64,000 nucleotides of DNA, from the NCBI GenBank assembly GCA_051006215.1, contig JBPCIO010000005.1, forward strand, positions 1 through 64,000, written 5' to 3'. The position numbers and the translations under genes are program-made. Below the pieces are notes generated by a model. That model was not told the DNA's origin, searched no databases, and saw only the letters and a program-made list of their open reading frames with translations. Below, piece by piece: positions 1 through 8,963 of the stretch (within the stretch, counting starts at the first letter, position 1; each line of letters starts with the position of its first letter). This stretch comes from CF-72 sp051006215. Its GTDB lineage: Bacteria > Chloroflexota > UBA6077 > CF-72.

Positions 1-178
1 ATCCCTCGGAACTTCAGCGGCGCCTGGCGCTGAGGCCGCCCCAGGAATTGGCTCGCTTGGCTGCGCAGACACTTCGCTCCATTGGACCGAATCTGAAGAA
101 GGTGCCGCGTGTGGCCTTCTCGACCTCTTCCAAAGTCTGGCCCGGAGCCGGGCGGCGGTCAGCGCAGGGTTCGCCTGA

Positions 179-1222
179 TTACGCCGAGACAACCACTTTT
201 CCGAACTGCTGGCCCGTCTCCAGGTGGGCGAAGGCCGCTGCGCCCTCGTCTAGCGCGAAGACGCGATCGACGGGTGGATGTAGCTGATGGGTGTTGACAT
301 CGTCGAGCATGTTGCGGAACTCAGCGTGGTTGCCCATCGTCGAGGTGACAAGGGACAGGTGGCGGAACCACATGCGCGGCAGCGACAGGTCCATCTTCGG
401 GCCGCTGGTCGCCCCGACCGTCAGAATCATGCCTTCGCGGCCGAGCGAGCGCATCGACTCATCCAGCGTGGCCGGACCAACTGTGTCGACGACCGCGCGC
501 GCGCCAGCACCCTCCGTCGCGGCCTGCACCGCCTTCGAAAATGCCTCGCTCGGCAATGCCGCATCCGCGCCAAGGTCAAGCGCGCGCTGGCGTTTTTCGG
601 GGTCGCGGGAGGTGACAATGACCTTCAGCCCGCGCGCCTTGCCCAGCAGCAGGCAAGCGCTGGCCACGCCGCCTCCGATCCCAACCAGCACGAGCCAGTC
701 GCCAGCCTGCAGCCGACCACGCGTGAACAGCAGCCGCCACGCCGTCAGCCACGCTAGGGGCAGAGCGGCGGTCTCTTCCCAGGACAGGTGCTGCGGCCGG
801 GGGTGGCAGATCGCCGCCGGAACGTTCAGTGCCTCCTGCAGCGTGCCATCGGTGTGTTCGCCGAGGATCGCCATTTTCGGACAATGCACCTCCTGACCCG
901 CCAGGCACGCAGCGCACCGCCCACAGGCAATGATCGGGTACATGACCACTTCGTCGCCGAGATGCAGGTTTTCGACACTGTCGCCGACTGCATCGACCAC
1001 CCCGGCGCCGTCAGATCCGAGGATGGCCGGCAGTTGCCGCTTGGGCAGACCGCGGGTGATGAACACGTCCAGGTGGTTGAGGGCCATGTTGCGGAGGCGC
1101 ACTCGCACCTGGTGAGGGCTCGGCGGTTGCTCGGGCCGCTCGGCCATGTGCAAAGAGGCAGGGCCTTCAAAGCCCACCAATTCAAGGGCGCGCACCTCGC
1201 AAGGGTAAAGGGTGCTGGGCAT
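179..1222 (-). CDS. Zinc-type medium-chain dehydrogenase / quinone oxidoreductase-like
   Basis: A 347-residue MDR-family oxidoreductase expected to act on a small carbonyl or alcohol substrate with NAD(P)H. The N-terminal GroES-like domain carries GSDGAGVV. It is followed by the structural-zinc loop CGRCAACLAG with HCPK after it, giving four cysteines. The nucleotide-binding domain has a glycine-rich turn (VGIGGGVAS) and ends with a Q-F-GK-VV strand typical of the family. The histidine of the usual GHE zinc motif is replaced by Ser-Asp, as in quinone-oxidoreductase-like members, so a catalytic zinc is doubtful. The gene is divergent from the polyprenyl synthetase. The substrate cannot be predicted. 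Confidence 0.87.
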   Translation of the reverse strand: MPSTLYPCEVRALELVGFEGPASLHMAERPEQPPSPHQVRVRLRNMALNHLDVFITRGLPKRQLPAILGSDGAGVVDAVGDSVENLHLGDEVVMYPIIACGRCAACLAGQEVHCPKMAILGEHTDGTLQEALNVPAAICHPRPQHLSWEETAALPLAWLTAWRLLFTRGRLQAGDWLVLVGIGGGVASACLLLGKARGLKVIVTSRDPEKRQRALDLGADAALPSEAFSKAVQAATEGAGARAVVDTVGPATLDESMRSLGREGMILTVGATSGPKMDLSLPRMWFRHLSLVTSTMGNHAEFRNMLDDVNTHQLHPPVDRVFALDEGAAAFAHLETGQQFGKVVVSA

Positions 1223-1250
1223 CAGGCGCTGGGTGACCGATCATTGGCGC

Positions 1251-2291
1251 ATGCCTGACGACGTGGACGACCAACTGAGGCGGCTCGGCGAACGCACAGA
1301 CGCCGACATCCGGGATGCCATCGCGCAGCATGTCACGCCCGTGGCCGAGCGCCTCAGCGCCATGCTCGAGTATCACTTTGGGTGGCGCGCCGAGAGCCTC
1401 GATCGCCTGGAGCCGCCCGCGGCGGCCGGCAAAAAACTGCGGCCCGCGCTCGTCTTGCTGGTGTGCCAGGCGGTATGTGGAGAACTCAACGCGTGTGCCC
1501 GCAGCGCGGCGGCCGGGGTTGAGCTGATCCACAATTTCTCGTTGATCCACGACGACATCCAGGACCGCAGCCAGCTGCGTCGTCACCGACGGACCGTGTG
1601 GTCGCTGTGGGGCATGCCCCAGGCTATCAACGCTGGCGACGCGCTCTTCGCGCTGGCTCAGGTGGTCCTGCTACGAGATGGCTCGTCGACTGCGGCCGAG
1701 ATGGCCGCTGAACTGAGCTCGACGTCGCTGCTGCTTGCCGAAGGTCAGTTCCTCGACATCGACCTCCAGGCAGGCGATTCCGTGGCCAGCACGGAAATGT
1801 ATCAGACGATGATCACGCGCAAAACAGGTGCGCTGTTTGCCGCTGCGTGCCGATTGGGAGCAATGGCTGGCGGCGCTTCGGAGGCCGCGCGCGATGCCTA
1901 CGCTGCGTATGGTCTGGAGCTTGGCCTGGCTTTTCAAGAGCAGGACGATCTGCTTGGCGTCTGGGGCACTTCCGCGGTGACTGGCAAGCCCGACGCAGCC
2001 GACGTGGTCGAACGCAAACGCGGACTGCCGGCGGCGATGGCGCTGTCGTTACCTGATGCACCCGACTGGCTGAGGACTGCCTACGCAGACGGCGACGGTC
2101 CGATGCAACCGGCCACGATCGAGCGCGTCATCGGTCACTTCGATCGGCTCGACCTGCGGACAGCCATCGAGGCCGGGGTCGAGCGCAGATATCGAAGCGC
2201 GCTCGCATGCCTGGCAGACGCTGGCGCCCGCCAGCCAGCCCGCGACTACCTGGCGGCGATCTGCGAAGCGCTGGGCTCTCGCCGATCTTGA
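1251..2291 (+). CDS. Polyprenyl (isoprenyl diphosphate) synthetase
   Basis: Trans-isoprenyl diphosphate synthase of 346 residues that condenses isopentenyl diphosphate onto an allylic primer, making chains for quinones or lipid carriers. It shows GKKLRP near residue 60, the first aspartate-rich motif HDDIQD at 100-105, and a second motif EQDDLLG. The second motif lacks the usual final Asp of DDxxD, a common variation. An upstream in-frame start exists at 1212 but would overlap the divergent dehydrogenase; the ATG at 1251 is preferred. The 3' end overlaps the convergent hemW-like gene by about 45 bp. Chain length cannot be read reliably from sequence alone. Confidence 0.88.
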   Translation: MPDDVDDQLRRLGERTDADIRDAIAQHVTPVAERLSAMLEYHFGWRAESLDRLEPPAAAGKKLRPALVLLVCQAVCGELNACARSAAAGVELIHNFSLIHDDIQDRSQLRRHRRTVWSLWGMPQAINAGDALFALAQVVLLRDGSSTAAEMAAELSSTSLLLAEGQFLDIDLQAGDSVASTEMYQTMITRKTGALFAAACRLGAMAGGASEAARDAYAAYGLELGLAFQEQDDLLGVWGTSAVTGKPDAADVVERKRGLPAAMALSLPDAPDWLRTAYADGDGPMQPATIERVIGHFDRLDLRTAIEAGVERRYRSALACLADAGARQPARDYLAAICEALGSRRS

Positions 2292-3436
2292 ACGAAGGCG
2301 CTCAGCGGGGCATGAAGTCGGACCAGGATCTCATTCGTGATGAGCTGATGCTCGGCGGCCACCCGCAGCCGCTGTCCAGCACGCTCGAGCAACCCCGTGC
2401 CGAGCAGCCAGGCGCCCGTTTCGCCTGCCAGGTCCAAAAGCTCCACACCGAAGCGACCCGCGAACCCGTCCAGAGAAACCCCCTCCCGCAGACGCAGGCC
2501 GAGCGTCAGCATATCCAGCATTTGGGTCACGCGATCGGGATGTTCGTCCTCCACGCGCGCCGCTCGGCCATCAGCCTGGACGGAGGCGATATAGCGCTCG
2601 AGAACGGGCGTGTTCTTCCACCGCCGTCCGCCGTAGGCTGAGGCCGCGCCGGCCCCAACCCCCAGCCAGGCCTCGTCGCGCCAGTAGGTGAGATTATGTC
2701 GACAGGCCAGCCCAGCCCGAGCCCAGTTCGAGATTTCGTACTGCCCATATCCAGCGGCTCCCAGCTTCTCACGGGTGGTTGCGTACATTTCGGCCAGGTC
2801 ATCCTCGACAGGCAGCACCAGGCGTCCGGCGGCAACTTCACGTCCCATGGGCACGCGCTCGTCCAGCGTGAGCAGGTAGCACGAAAGGTGATCCGGCTCG
2901 AGCGCCACCGCCTGGCCCAGCGTGGTTTGCCAGTGGGCCAGGGTCTGGCCAGGCAAGCCGAACATGAAGTCCAGATTGAAGTTGAAGCTCAGCTGACGGG
3001 CCCAGCCCGCCGCTTGGCGGGCCTGACTGCTGGTATGTCGCCGGCCAAGCAAGCTGAGGAAGTTGTCGTCGAGACTCTGGATGCCAAAGCTGAGCCGGTT
3101 CGCGCCGAGGGTCTGAAATGCCCGCAGCTTGTCGAGGTCGGCATCGCCGGGGTTGCACTCCAGGGTGAGTTCTGCATCAGGCAGCAGGCGCAACGTCTTT
3201 CGGACAACGCCAAGCACGTGCTCGAGCTGGTGCGGAGTCATGAGCGAAGGCGTGCCGCCGCCAAAGAAGATGCTGTGAACTGGCTCGGGCGTATGCGCGT
3301 ACTGCTCGAGCTCGCGCTCGACCGCCTGCAAGTACACGTCGATGCGGTCGAATCCGGTCGCCTGGCGGTCGAAGTCACAATACGGACAGATCGACAGGCA
3401 GAATGGAAAATGAATGTACAGGGCGATAGACGGCAT
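2246..3436 (-). CDS. hemW: HemW-like radical SAM protein (coproporphyrinogen III oxidase family)
   Basis: A 396-residue radical SAM enzyme of the HemN/HemW family. The N-terminus has YIHFPFCLSICPYCDF, which contains the CxxxCxxC site for the SAM-bound 4Fe-4S cluster, then FFGGGTPS and LTLECNPGD, all typical of this family. The length fits HemW, a heme chaperone, better than the longer HemN oxidase; the two are often confused in annotation. The C-terminal region holds a HemN_C-like helical segment. The gene diverges from aspS with only 25 bp between start codons and overlaps the polyprenyl synthetase gene at its 3' end. Confidence 0.86.
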   Translation of the reverse strand: MPSIALYIHFPFCLSICPYCDFDRQATGFDRIDVYLQAVERELEQYAHTPEPVHSIFFGGGTPSLMTPHQLEHVLGVVRKTLRLLPDAELTLECNPGDADLDKLRAFQTLGANRLSFGIQSLDDNFLSLLGRRHTSSQARQAAGWARQLSFNFNLDFMFGLPGQTLAHWQTTLGQAVALEPDHLSCYLLTLDERVPMGREVAAGRLVLPVEDDLAEMYATTREKLGAAGYGQYEISNWARAGLACRHNLTYWRDEAWLGVGAGAASAYGGRRWKNTPVLERYIASVQADGRAARVEDEHPDRVTQMLDMLTLGLRLREGVSLDGFAGRFGVELLDLAGETGAWLLGTGLLERAGQRLRVAAEHQLITNEILVRLHAPLSAFVQDRREPSASQIAAR

Positions 3437-3461
3437 CGAGCGCTAAGCTTCAGGAGATCAG

Positions 3462-5243
3462 ATGAAACGTAGCATGATGTGCGGCGAAGCTCGCGCCGAA
3501 CACGTCGGCGCGGTTGTGGTCCTGCAAGGCTGGGTGCATACCGTGCGCGACCATGGTGGGTTGGTGTTTGTCGATCTGCGCGATCGAGCCGGTCTGGTCC
3601 AGGTGATCGTCAATCCGACCTCGGCGCCCGAGGCATTTGCGGTGGCTTCGGGGCTGCACGACGAGTACGTGCTCGAAGTGCGGGGCCAGGTTCAACGCCG
3701 CCCACAGGGCAGCGACAACCCGCGCATCCCGACCGGCGAGGTCGAGGTGCACGCTTCCGAAGTAGTGGTATTGAACCCGTGCTTGCCCCTTCCATTTCCC
3801 GTGGCTGAAGAAGCCCAGGTCGACGAGCGGCTGCGACTGCAGTATCGCTACATCGACTTGCGGCGGCCGCGGATGGCTAGGAACCTCCTGTTGCGGCATC
3901 GTGTCGTCAAGTTCATCCGTGATTTCCTGGATGGCCGCGGATTCCTCGAGATCGACACGCCCATTTTAGCGAATCCAACACCCGAGGGCGCGCGCGACTA
4001 CCTTGTGCCGAGCCGACTCCACCCGGGCAGCTTCTACGCGTTGCCGCAAAGTCCGCAGCAGTTCAAACAGTTGTGCATGGTCGCCGGTGTCGACCGCTAC
4101 TTTCAAATCGCTCGCTGTTTCAGGGACGAAGATCTGCGGGCGAACCGTCAGCCCGAGTTCACGCAGCTTGACCTCGAGATGTCCTTCGTCGAGCAGGAAG
4201 ATGTCCTGGAGGTGTGCGAGGCGCTGTTTACCGCCCTCACCGAGACCCTATCTTCGAAGCGCGTCCTCAAGAAGCCGTGGCCGCGGATTACGTGGCAAGC
4301 CGCGATGGATCGCTACGGCTCGGACAAGCCCGATCTGCGCTACGAGCTGCCCATCGTCGACGTGTCCGACCTGGTGGCGGGCGGCAGCTTCCAGGTGTTT
4401 TCTGGGGCCGTCGAACGCGGCGGCGTGGTCCGAGGCGTGCGAGCGCCAGGTGCGGGTAGTTTCACTCGCCGCCAGATCGACGAACTGACCGAGTTGGCCA
4501 AGGCCAACGGCGCGCATGGGCTGGCCTGGGCAGCGCTGGGCAGCGGTGAGCTGCGTTCCTCGTTCGCCAAATTCCTGACTGAAGACGAGTTACAGGGTGT
4601 GTGGCACCGTCTCGAGGCAGCCCAGGGTGACCTGGTACTGCTGGTTGCCGACACGGTCGAGGTCGCCCGGACCAGCCTGGGAGCACTGCGACGTGAGCTG
4701 GCCAAACGCCTGGATCTCATCCCGCCCGACGTCATGGCCTGGGCGTTTGTAGTGGACTTTCCGTGGTTCGAACGTGATGCAGCCTCTGGTCGATTGACCT
4801 TCATGCATCATCCGTTCACCATGCCTCACGACGACGACCTCGCCTTGCTCGACAGCGACCCCGCGCGGGTGCGAGCCAAAGCCTACGATGTGGTCGCCAA
4901 TGGCGAAGAGCTGGCCAGCGGCAGCATTCGCGTGCACCGCGCGGATATTCAGTCGCGGTTGTTCAAGCTCCTCGGCTACACGCCAGAACGCATCGAATCC
5001 AACTTCGGACACATTCTGCGCGCCTTCGAGTACGGCGCGCCGCCGCACGGCGGCATCGCGCCTGGCATCGACCGCGTGGTTAGTTTGCTGGCCGACGAAG
5101 ACAGCATTCGGGAAGTAATCCCATTTCCCAAGAACCAAAGCGCGCAGGACCTGATGATGGGCGCGCCCACGCCGGTCCCGTCCGAGCAGCTCGAGGACCT
5201 GCATGTCCGAGTTCTCGAACCCGCGCCGACCACGAGCCACTAG
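3462..5243 (+). CDS. aspS: Aspartyl-tRNA synthetase
   Basis: Class II aminoacyl-tRNA synthetase of 593 residues charging tRNA-Asp. An N-terminal OB-fold anticodon domain (VVLQGWVHTVRDHGG) is followed by the catalytic core. Class II motif 2 (RCFRDEDLRANRQPEFTQ) lies near residues 217-235 and motif 3 (GGIAPGIDRVVSLL) near 530. A bacterial GAD-type insertion lies between them, and the family tail IPFPKNQSAQDLM is present. The length is normal for bacterial AspRS. The start is supported by AGGAG seven bases upstream of the ATG. No asparaginyl-tRNA synthetase is visible here, so whether it also charges tRNA-Asn is unknown. It is first in the aspS-ileS-lspA-rluD-gltX run. Confidence 0.96.
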   Translation: MKRSMMCGEARAEHVGAVVVLQGWVHTVRDHGGLVFVDLRDRAGLVQVIVNPTSAPEAFAVASGLHDEYVLEVRGQVQRRPQGSDNPRIPTGEVEVHASEVVVLNPCLPLPFPVAEEAQVDERLRLQYRYIDLRRPRMARNLLLRHRVVKFIRDFLDGRGFLEIDTPILANPTPEGARDYLVPSRLHPGSFYALPQSPQQFKQLCMVAGVDRYFQIARCFRDEDLRANRQPEFTQLDLEMSFVEQEDVLEVCEALFTALTETLSSKRVLKKPWPRITWQAAMDRYGSDKPDLRYELPIVDVSDLVAGGSFQVFSGAVERGGVVRGVRAPGAGSFTRRQIDELTELAKANGAHGLAWAALGSGELRSSFAKFLTEDELQGVWHRLEAAQGDLVLLVADTVEVARTSLGALRRELAKRLDLIPPDVMAWAFVVDFPWFERDAASGRLTFMHHPFTMPHDDDLALLDSDPARVRAKAYDVVANGEELASGSIRVHRADIQSRLFKLLGYTPERIESNFGHILRAFEYGAPPHGGIAPGIDRVVSLLADEDSIREVIPFPKNQSAQDLMMGAPTPVPSEQLEDLHVRVLEPAPTTSH

Positions 5244-5271
5244 CGACTAGTCGCCTGCTGTTACCCTTCCG

Positions 5272-8200
5272 ATGCGCCCACCGTCCATGTTCCAGCCTGC
5301 CCCCGATAAGCCCGATTTCCCGGCCCTCGAGCGCCGCATCCTCGAGTTCTGGGACCAGACGCGCGCGTTCGAAACACTCCGCGAACGGCTGGCCAGCTCC
5401 GACAAACGGTTTTCGTTTATCGACGGGCCCATCACTGCCAACAATCCCATGGGCGTCCACCACGCCTGGGGCCGCACGTACAAGGACCTGTATCAGCGCT
5501 ACAAGGCCATGACCGGCCACAACCAGCGGTGGCAAAACGGCTTCGACTGTCAGGGCCTGTGGGTCGAAGTCGAAGTCGAGCGCGAGCTTGGCTTCACCAG
5601 CAAGCGCGACATTGAGCAGTACGGCATTGCCGAGTTCGTGCAGCGCTGCAAAGACCGCGTTCTGAAGTTTGCTCGGGTGATCAGCGAGCAGAGCATTCGC
5701 CTGGGGCAGTGGATGGACTGGGGCGACTCGTATTTCACGATGTCGGACGAGAACAACTACACCATCTGGGCGGTCATAAAGGAGTGCCACGAGCGGGGCT
5801 GGCTGTATCGCGGCCACGACGTGATGCCGTGGTGCCCGCGCTGCGGAACGGGACTCAGCCACATGGAGATCGAGACCGAGGGGTATACACAGGTCACGCA
5901 CACCAGCCCATATGTGCGATTCCCGCTCATCGATCACCCCGGCGAAAGTCTGCTGATCTGGACCACAACTCCCTGGACGCTTACGTCGAACGTCGCGGCA
6001 GCGGTTGCTCCTGACCTGGAGTACGCCCGCGCGCGCAAGGGCGAAGAGGTGCTGATTCTGGCCGAACCACTGGTCAAGCAGGTGCTTGGCGATACGTGGG
6101 AAGTCGTGCAGCACCTGCGCGGCGCTGACATGGTCGGCTGGCGATATAGCGGTCCATTTGACGAGCTGCCGGCGGCCCAGGGCATCGAGCACCGCGTGAT
6201 CCCGTGGACCGAAGTCAGTCCAGATGAAGGCACTGGCATTGTCCACATCGCGCCGGGCTGTGGCGAAGAAGATTTCGCGCTTGGCAAGGACTTTGGCCTG
6301 CCGGCGATCGCCCCGCTCGACGAAAACGGCATCTACGTTGAAGGCTTCGGGTGGCTAAGCGGTCGGCCGGTAGGCGAAGTCGCACCCCTGATCATCGACA
6401 GCCTGCGCGAAAAGGGCGCGCTGTTCCGCGCGCAGCAATACCGCCACAGCTATCCGCATTGCTGGCGCTGCGGCACCGAGCTTGTCTTCCGCCTGGTGGA
6501 CGAGTGGTACATCAGCGTGGACGAGCTGCGCGAGATGATGATGAAGGTCACCAGCCAGATTCGCTGGATCCCCGAGTTCGGGCTGGAGCGCGAGCTTGAC
6601 TGGCTGCGCAACATGCACGACTGGATGATCTCAAAGAAGCGCTACTGGGGCCTGGCGCTGCCGATCTGGTATTGCGAGGACTGCAAGCGAGTCGAAGTCG
6701 TGGGCGGGCGTGCTGAATTGCAGCAGCGTGCCGTCCATGGCTTCCCAGACTTCGAGGGACATTCGCCACATCGCCCGTTCGTAGATGCGGTCAAGATCGC
6801 GTGTGGCGGATGTGGAAAGCCCATCAGTCGAATACCAGACGTGGGCAATCCATGGCTTGACGCTGGCATCGTGCCATTCTCGACGCTGCACCACGCGACG
6901 CAGCCCGCATACTGGCGGAGCTGGTTTCCGGCGGACTTCATCACCGAGAGTTTTCCTGGCCAATACCGAAACTGGTTTTACTCGCTGCTGGTCATGAGCA
7001 CCGTGCTCGAAGACCGACCACCGTTCACCACGGTGCTCGGCCACGGCACCGTCCGAGGCGAGGATGGCGCCGCGATGCACAAGAGCGCCGGCAACTCCAT
7101 CGACTTCAACGATGCTGCCGAGCGCGCTGGCGCCGACGTCATGCGCTGGATCTTTTGCCTGCAGAACCCGGCTGCAAATGTCAATTTCGGTTGGAAGACT
7201 GCGGACGAGACGAGGCGCAGGCTGCTCAAGCTATGGGACAGCTACAAGTTCTTCGTGATGTATGCCATAGCCGAACAGTGGCAGCCTTCGGCCACCGCCC
7301 GCAGCACTGAACGCAGCCAACTCGACCGCTGGCTCCTGTCCCGGCTCAATAGCCTGGTTGCGACAGTCCGCGAGCGCCTCGACGACTTCGATGCCATGGA
7401 TGCGTCACGAGCTATCGAGAGCTTCTTCGACGACCTGAGCAACTGGTACATCCGCCGCAGCCGCTCGCGCTTCTGGGCACCTGGCAGCCGAGCCGATCCG
7501 GCGGCGCTAACAACGCTCCACGAGGCATTGGTCACACTCGCCAGGCTGATCGGGCCATTCATGCCATTTCTGGCCGAGGAGCTCTATCAGAACCTGGTCC
7601 GCGGGGTGGATTCCGACGCGCCCGTAAGTGTGCATCACTGCGCCTATCCGGCCGTGGACGACAGCCTGCGCGACCCAGAGCTCGCGCGGACTATGGAACT
7701 GACCCGGCTGATAGCCGGGCTGGGCAACGCCGCCCGCAAGGGTGCAGGCATTCGGTCCCGGCAGCCGTTGCCTGCCCTCCGCGTGGCTGGCGGCTCGATC
7801 TTCAACGATCTACCGGATTGGGCCAGCGAGCTGGTCCAGGACGAACTGAATGTGAAGCGCGTGGAGTATGTCGAGCAACTCGGCGAAGCCGTTTGGCAGC
7901 GGGCTGAGGCCAATCCAAAAGTGCTCGGGCCGAAGTACGGCAAGGACTACCCACGCATCCGCGCAGCCTTGCAGTCGGGCCGGTTCTCAGTTGTCGACGG
8001 TCGCGTCCGCGGGGACGGATTCGATCTCGACCCCAGCGAGGTAACCCTCTCGCTCGAATTGGCACCCGGGGTCGCCGCCGCTGCGGATGCTGGCGTGGTA
8101 GTAGTGCTGGACACATCGCTCAGTCCCGACCTGGTGGCTGAGGGTCGTGCACGCGAAGTCGTGCGGTTGATCCAGGACGCCCGGAAGCAGGCCGGCTTCA

Positions 8201-8406
8201 ACGTCTCGGACCGCATCAGCGTTCGCTACACAGCCGCCGACGGCATTTCCGAAGCTTTCGAACAGCATGCCGCGTACATCCAACGCGAGACGCTGGCGAC
8301 GCATCTCGAGGTCGGCCTCGAGACTGACGACGGCTGGCATCGGCATGAGGACAACATCGATGGGGTACCTGTGGTCGTCGCCGTGCACCGCGAGCACTCC
8401 GGATGA
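5272..8406 (+). CDS. ileS: Isoleucyl-tRNA synthetase with non-standard signature motifs
   Basis: Class I aminoacyl-tRNA synthetase of 1044 residues, with an IleRS-like Rossmann core, CP1 editing insertion, anticodon-binding helical domain and long C-terminal domain. The HIGH-equivalent is GVHHAWGR (residues 61-68) and the KMSKS-equivalent is AMHKSAGN (around 601-608), so both active-site signatures deviate from the textbook form. Zinc-binding CxxC pairs occur at about 188-191 (CPRC), in CWRCGTE and in CEDCK. TTPWTLTSN and the W-F-Y-S-L region are typical of IleRS/ValRS/LeuRS. It starts 28 bp after aspS; the alternative ATG at 5287 is possible. The 3' end overlaps lspA by 4 bp. Ile specificity is inferred from overall family likeness. 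Confidence 0.9.
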   Translation: MRPPSMFQPAPDKPDFPALERRILEFWDQTRAFETLRERLASSDKRFSFIDGPITANNPMGVHHAWGRTYKDLYQRYKAMTGHNQRWQNGFDCQGLWVEVEVERELGFTSKRDIEQYGIAEFVQRCKDRVLKFARVISEQSIRLGQWMDWGDSYFTMSDENNYTIWAVIKECHERGWLYRGHDVMPWCPRCGTGLSHMEIETEGYTQVTHTSPYVRFPLIDHPGESLLIWTTTPWTLTSNVAAAVAPDLEYARARKGEEVLILAEPLVKQVLGDTWEVVQHLRGADMVGWRYSGPFDELPAAQGIEHRVIPWTEVSPDEGTGIVHIAPGCGEEDFALGKDFGLPAIAPLDENGIYVEGFGWLSGRPVGEVAPLIIDSLREKGALFRAQQYRHSYPHCWRCGTELVFRLVDEWYISVDELREMMMKVTSQIRWIPEFGLERELDWLRNMHDWMISKKRYWGLALPIWYCEDCKRVEVVGGRAELQQRAVHGFPDFEGHSPHRPFVDAVKIACGGCGKPISRIPDVGNPWLDAGIVPFSTLHHATQPAYWRSWFPADFITESFPGQYRNWFYSLLVMSTVLEDRPPFTTVLGHGTVRGEDGAAMHKSAGNSIDFNDAAERAGADVMRWIFCLQNPAANVNFGWKTADETRRRLLKLWDSYKFFVMYAIAEQWQPSATARSTERSQLDRWLLSRLNSLVATVRERLDDFDAMDASRAIESFFDDLSNWYIRRSRSRFWAPGSRADPAALTTLHEALVTLARLIGPFMPFLAEELYQNLVRGVDSDAPVSVHHCAYPAVDDSLRDPELARTMELTRLIAGLGNAARKGAGIRSRQPLPALRVAGGSIFNDLPDWASELVQDELNVKRVEYVEQLGEAVWQRAEANPKVLGPKYGKDYPRIRAALQSGRFSVVDGRVRGDGFDLDPSEVTLSLELAPGVAAAADAGVVVVLDTSLSPDLVAEGRAREVVRLIQDARKQAGFNVSDRISVRYTAADGISEAFEQHAAYIQRETLATHLEVGLETDDGWHRHEDNIDGVPVVVAVHREHSG

Positions 8407-8963
8407 GCGCCGTCGATCCAGCGATCGGCGCCCGACGCGCGCGAGCGCGCAGCGTCCCGGCGCGCGGCCTGTTGTTTCTCGGGCTGGCGGTGCTGGTGGT
8501 GCTGCTCGATCAGACGACCAAACGGCTGGCCGAGGAACGGCTTGATCGGGCAGGGCTCCACTCCGTGCCACTGCCGATTGCGGGCGACTACTTCCGGTTT
8601 ACCTATGTCGAAAATCGCGGGGCGGCCTTCGGGCTGCTCCAGGACCAGACGGTCTTTTTCGTGTTGGTTGGGGTCCTGGTGGTGGGAGTCATCGCCGCGA
8701 GCTACAGGTACCTTCCGCGATCTGGCTTCCTCGTCCATCTCGCGCTCGGCTTGCAGCTTGGCGGAGCGGTTGGCAACCTGATCGACCGCATTCGACAGGG
8801 GTACGTCGTGGACTTCGTCGACTTCGGATATCACTCCAACTGGTGGCCGGTGTTCAACGTTGCCGACTCTGCCATCGTAGTGGGCGTGGCGTTGCTGGCG
8901 TTCAACGCGCTATCGCCCAACCCCCCGGGGAGGCCAGACCACGTCGGCGATGAAACCGGCTGA
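8403..8963 (+). CDS. lspA: Lipoprotein signal peptidase (signal peptidase II)
   Basis: Integral-membrane aspartic protease of 186 residues that removes signal peptides from prolipoproteins. Family motifs are visible: DQTTKRLAE in the first region, NRGAAFGLL, GNLIDRIRQGYVVDF and FNVADS. The catalytic aspartates are D128 and D155. Four hydrophobic segments fit the known topology. The N-terminus is about 20 residues longer than usual and arginine-rich (ARRARARSVPARG). The start overlaps the ileS stop in ATGA, implying translational coupling. Candidate substrates in this window are the lipoproteins at 38994-40024 and 53996-54580. Confidence 0.95.
   Translation: MSAVDPAIGARRARARSVPARGLLFLGLAVLVVLLDQTTKRLAEERLDRAGLHSVPLPIAGDYFRFTYVENRGAAFGLLQDQTVFFVLVGVLVVGVIAASYRYLPRSGFLVHLALGLQLGGAVGNLIDRIRQGYVVDFVDFGYHSNWWPVFNVADSAIVVGVALLAFNALSPNPPGRPDHVGDETG

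Noticed and set aside
1..178. Possible 3' end of a gene entering from the left edge
   Set aside because: Two plus-strand frames and one minus-strand frame are open. One plus frame stops at 178, directly against the dehydrogenase stop, but its codon use is poor and no family motif is present.
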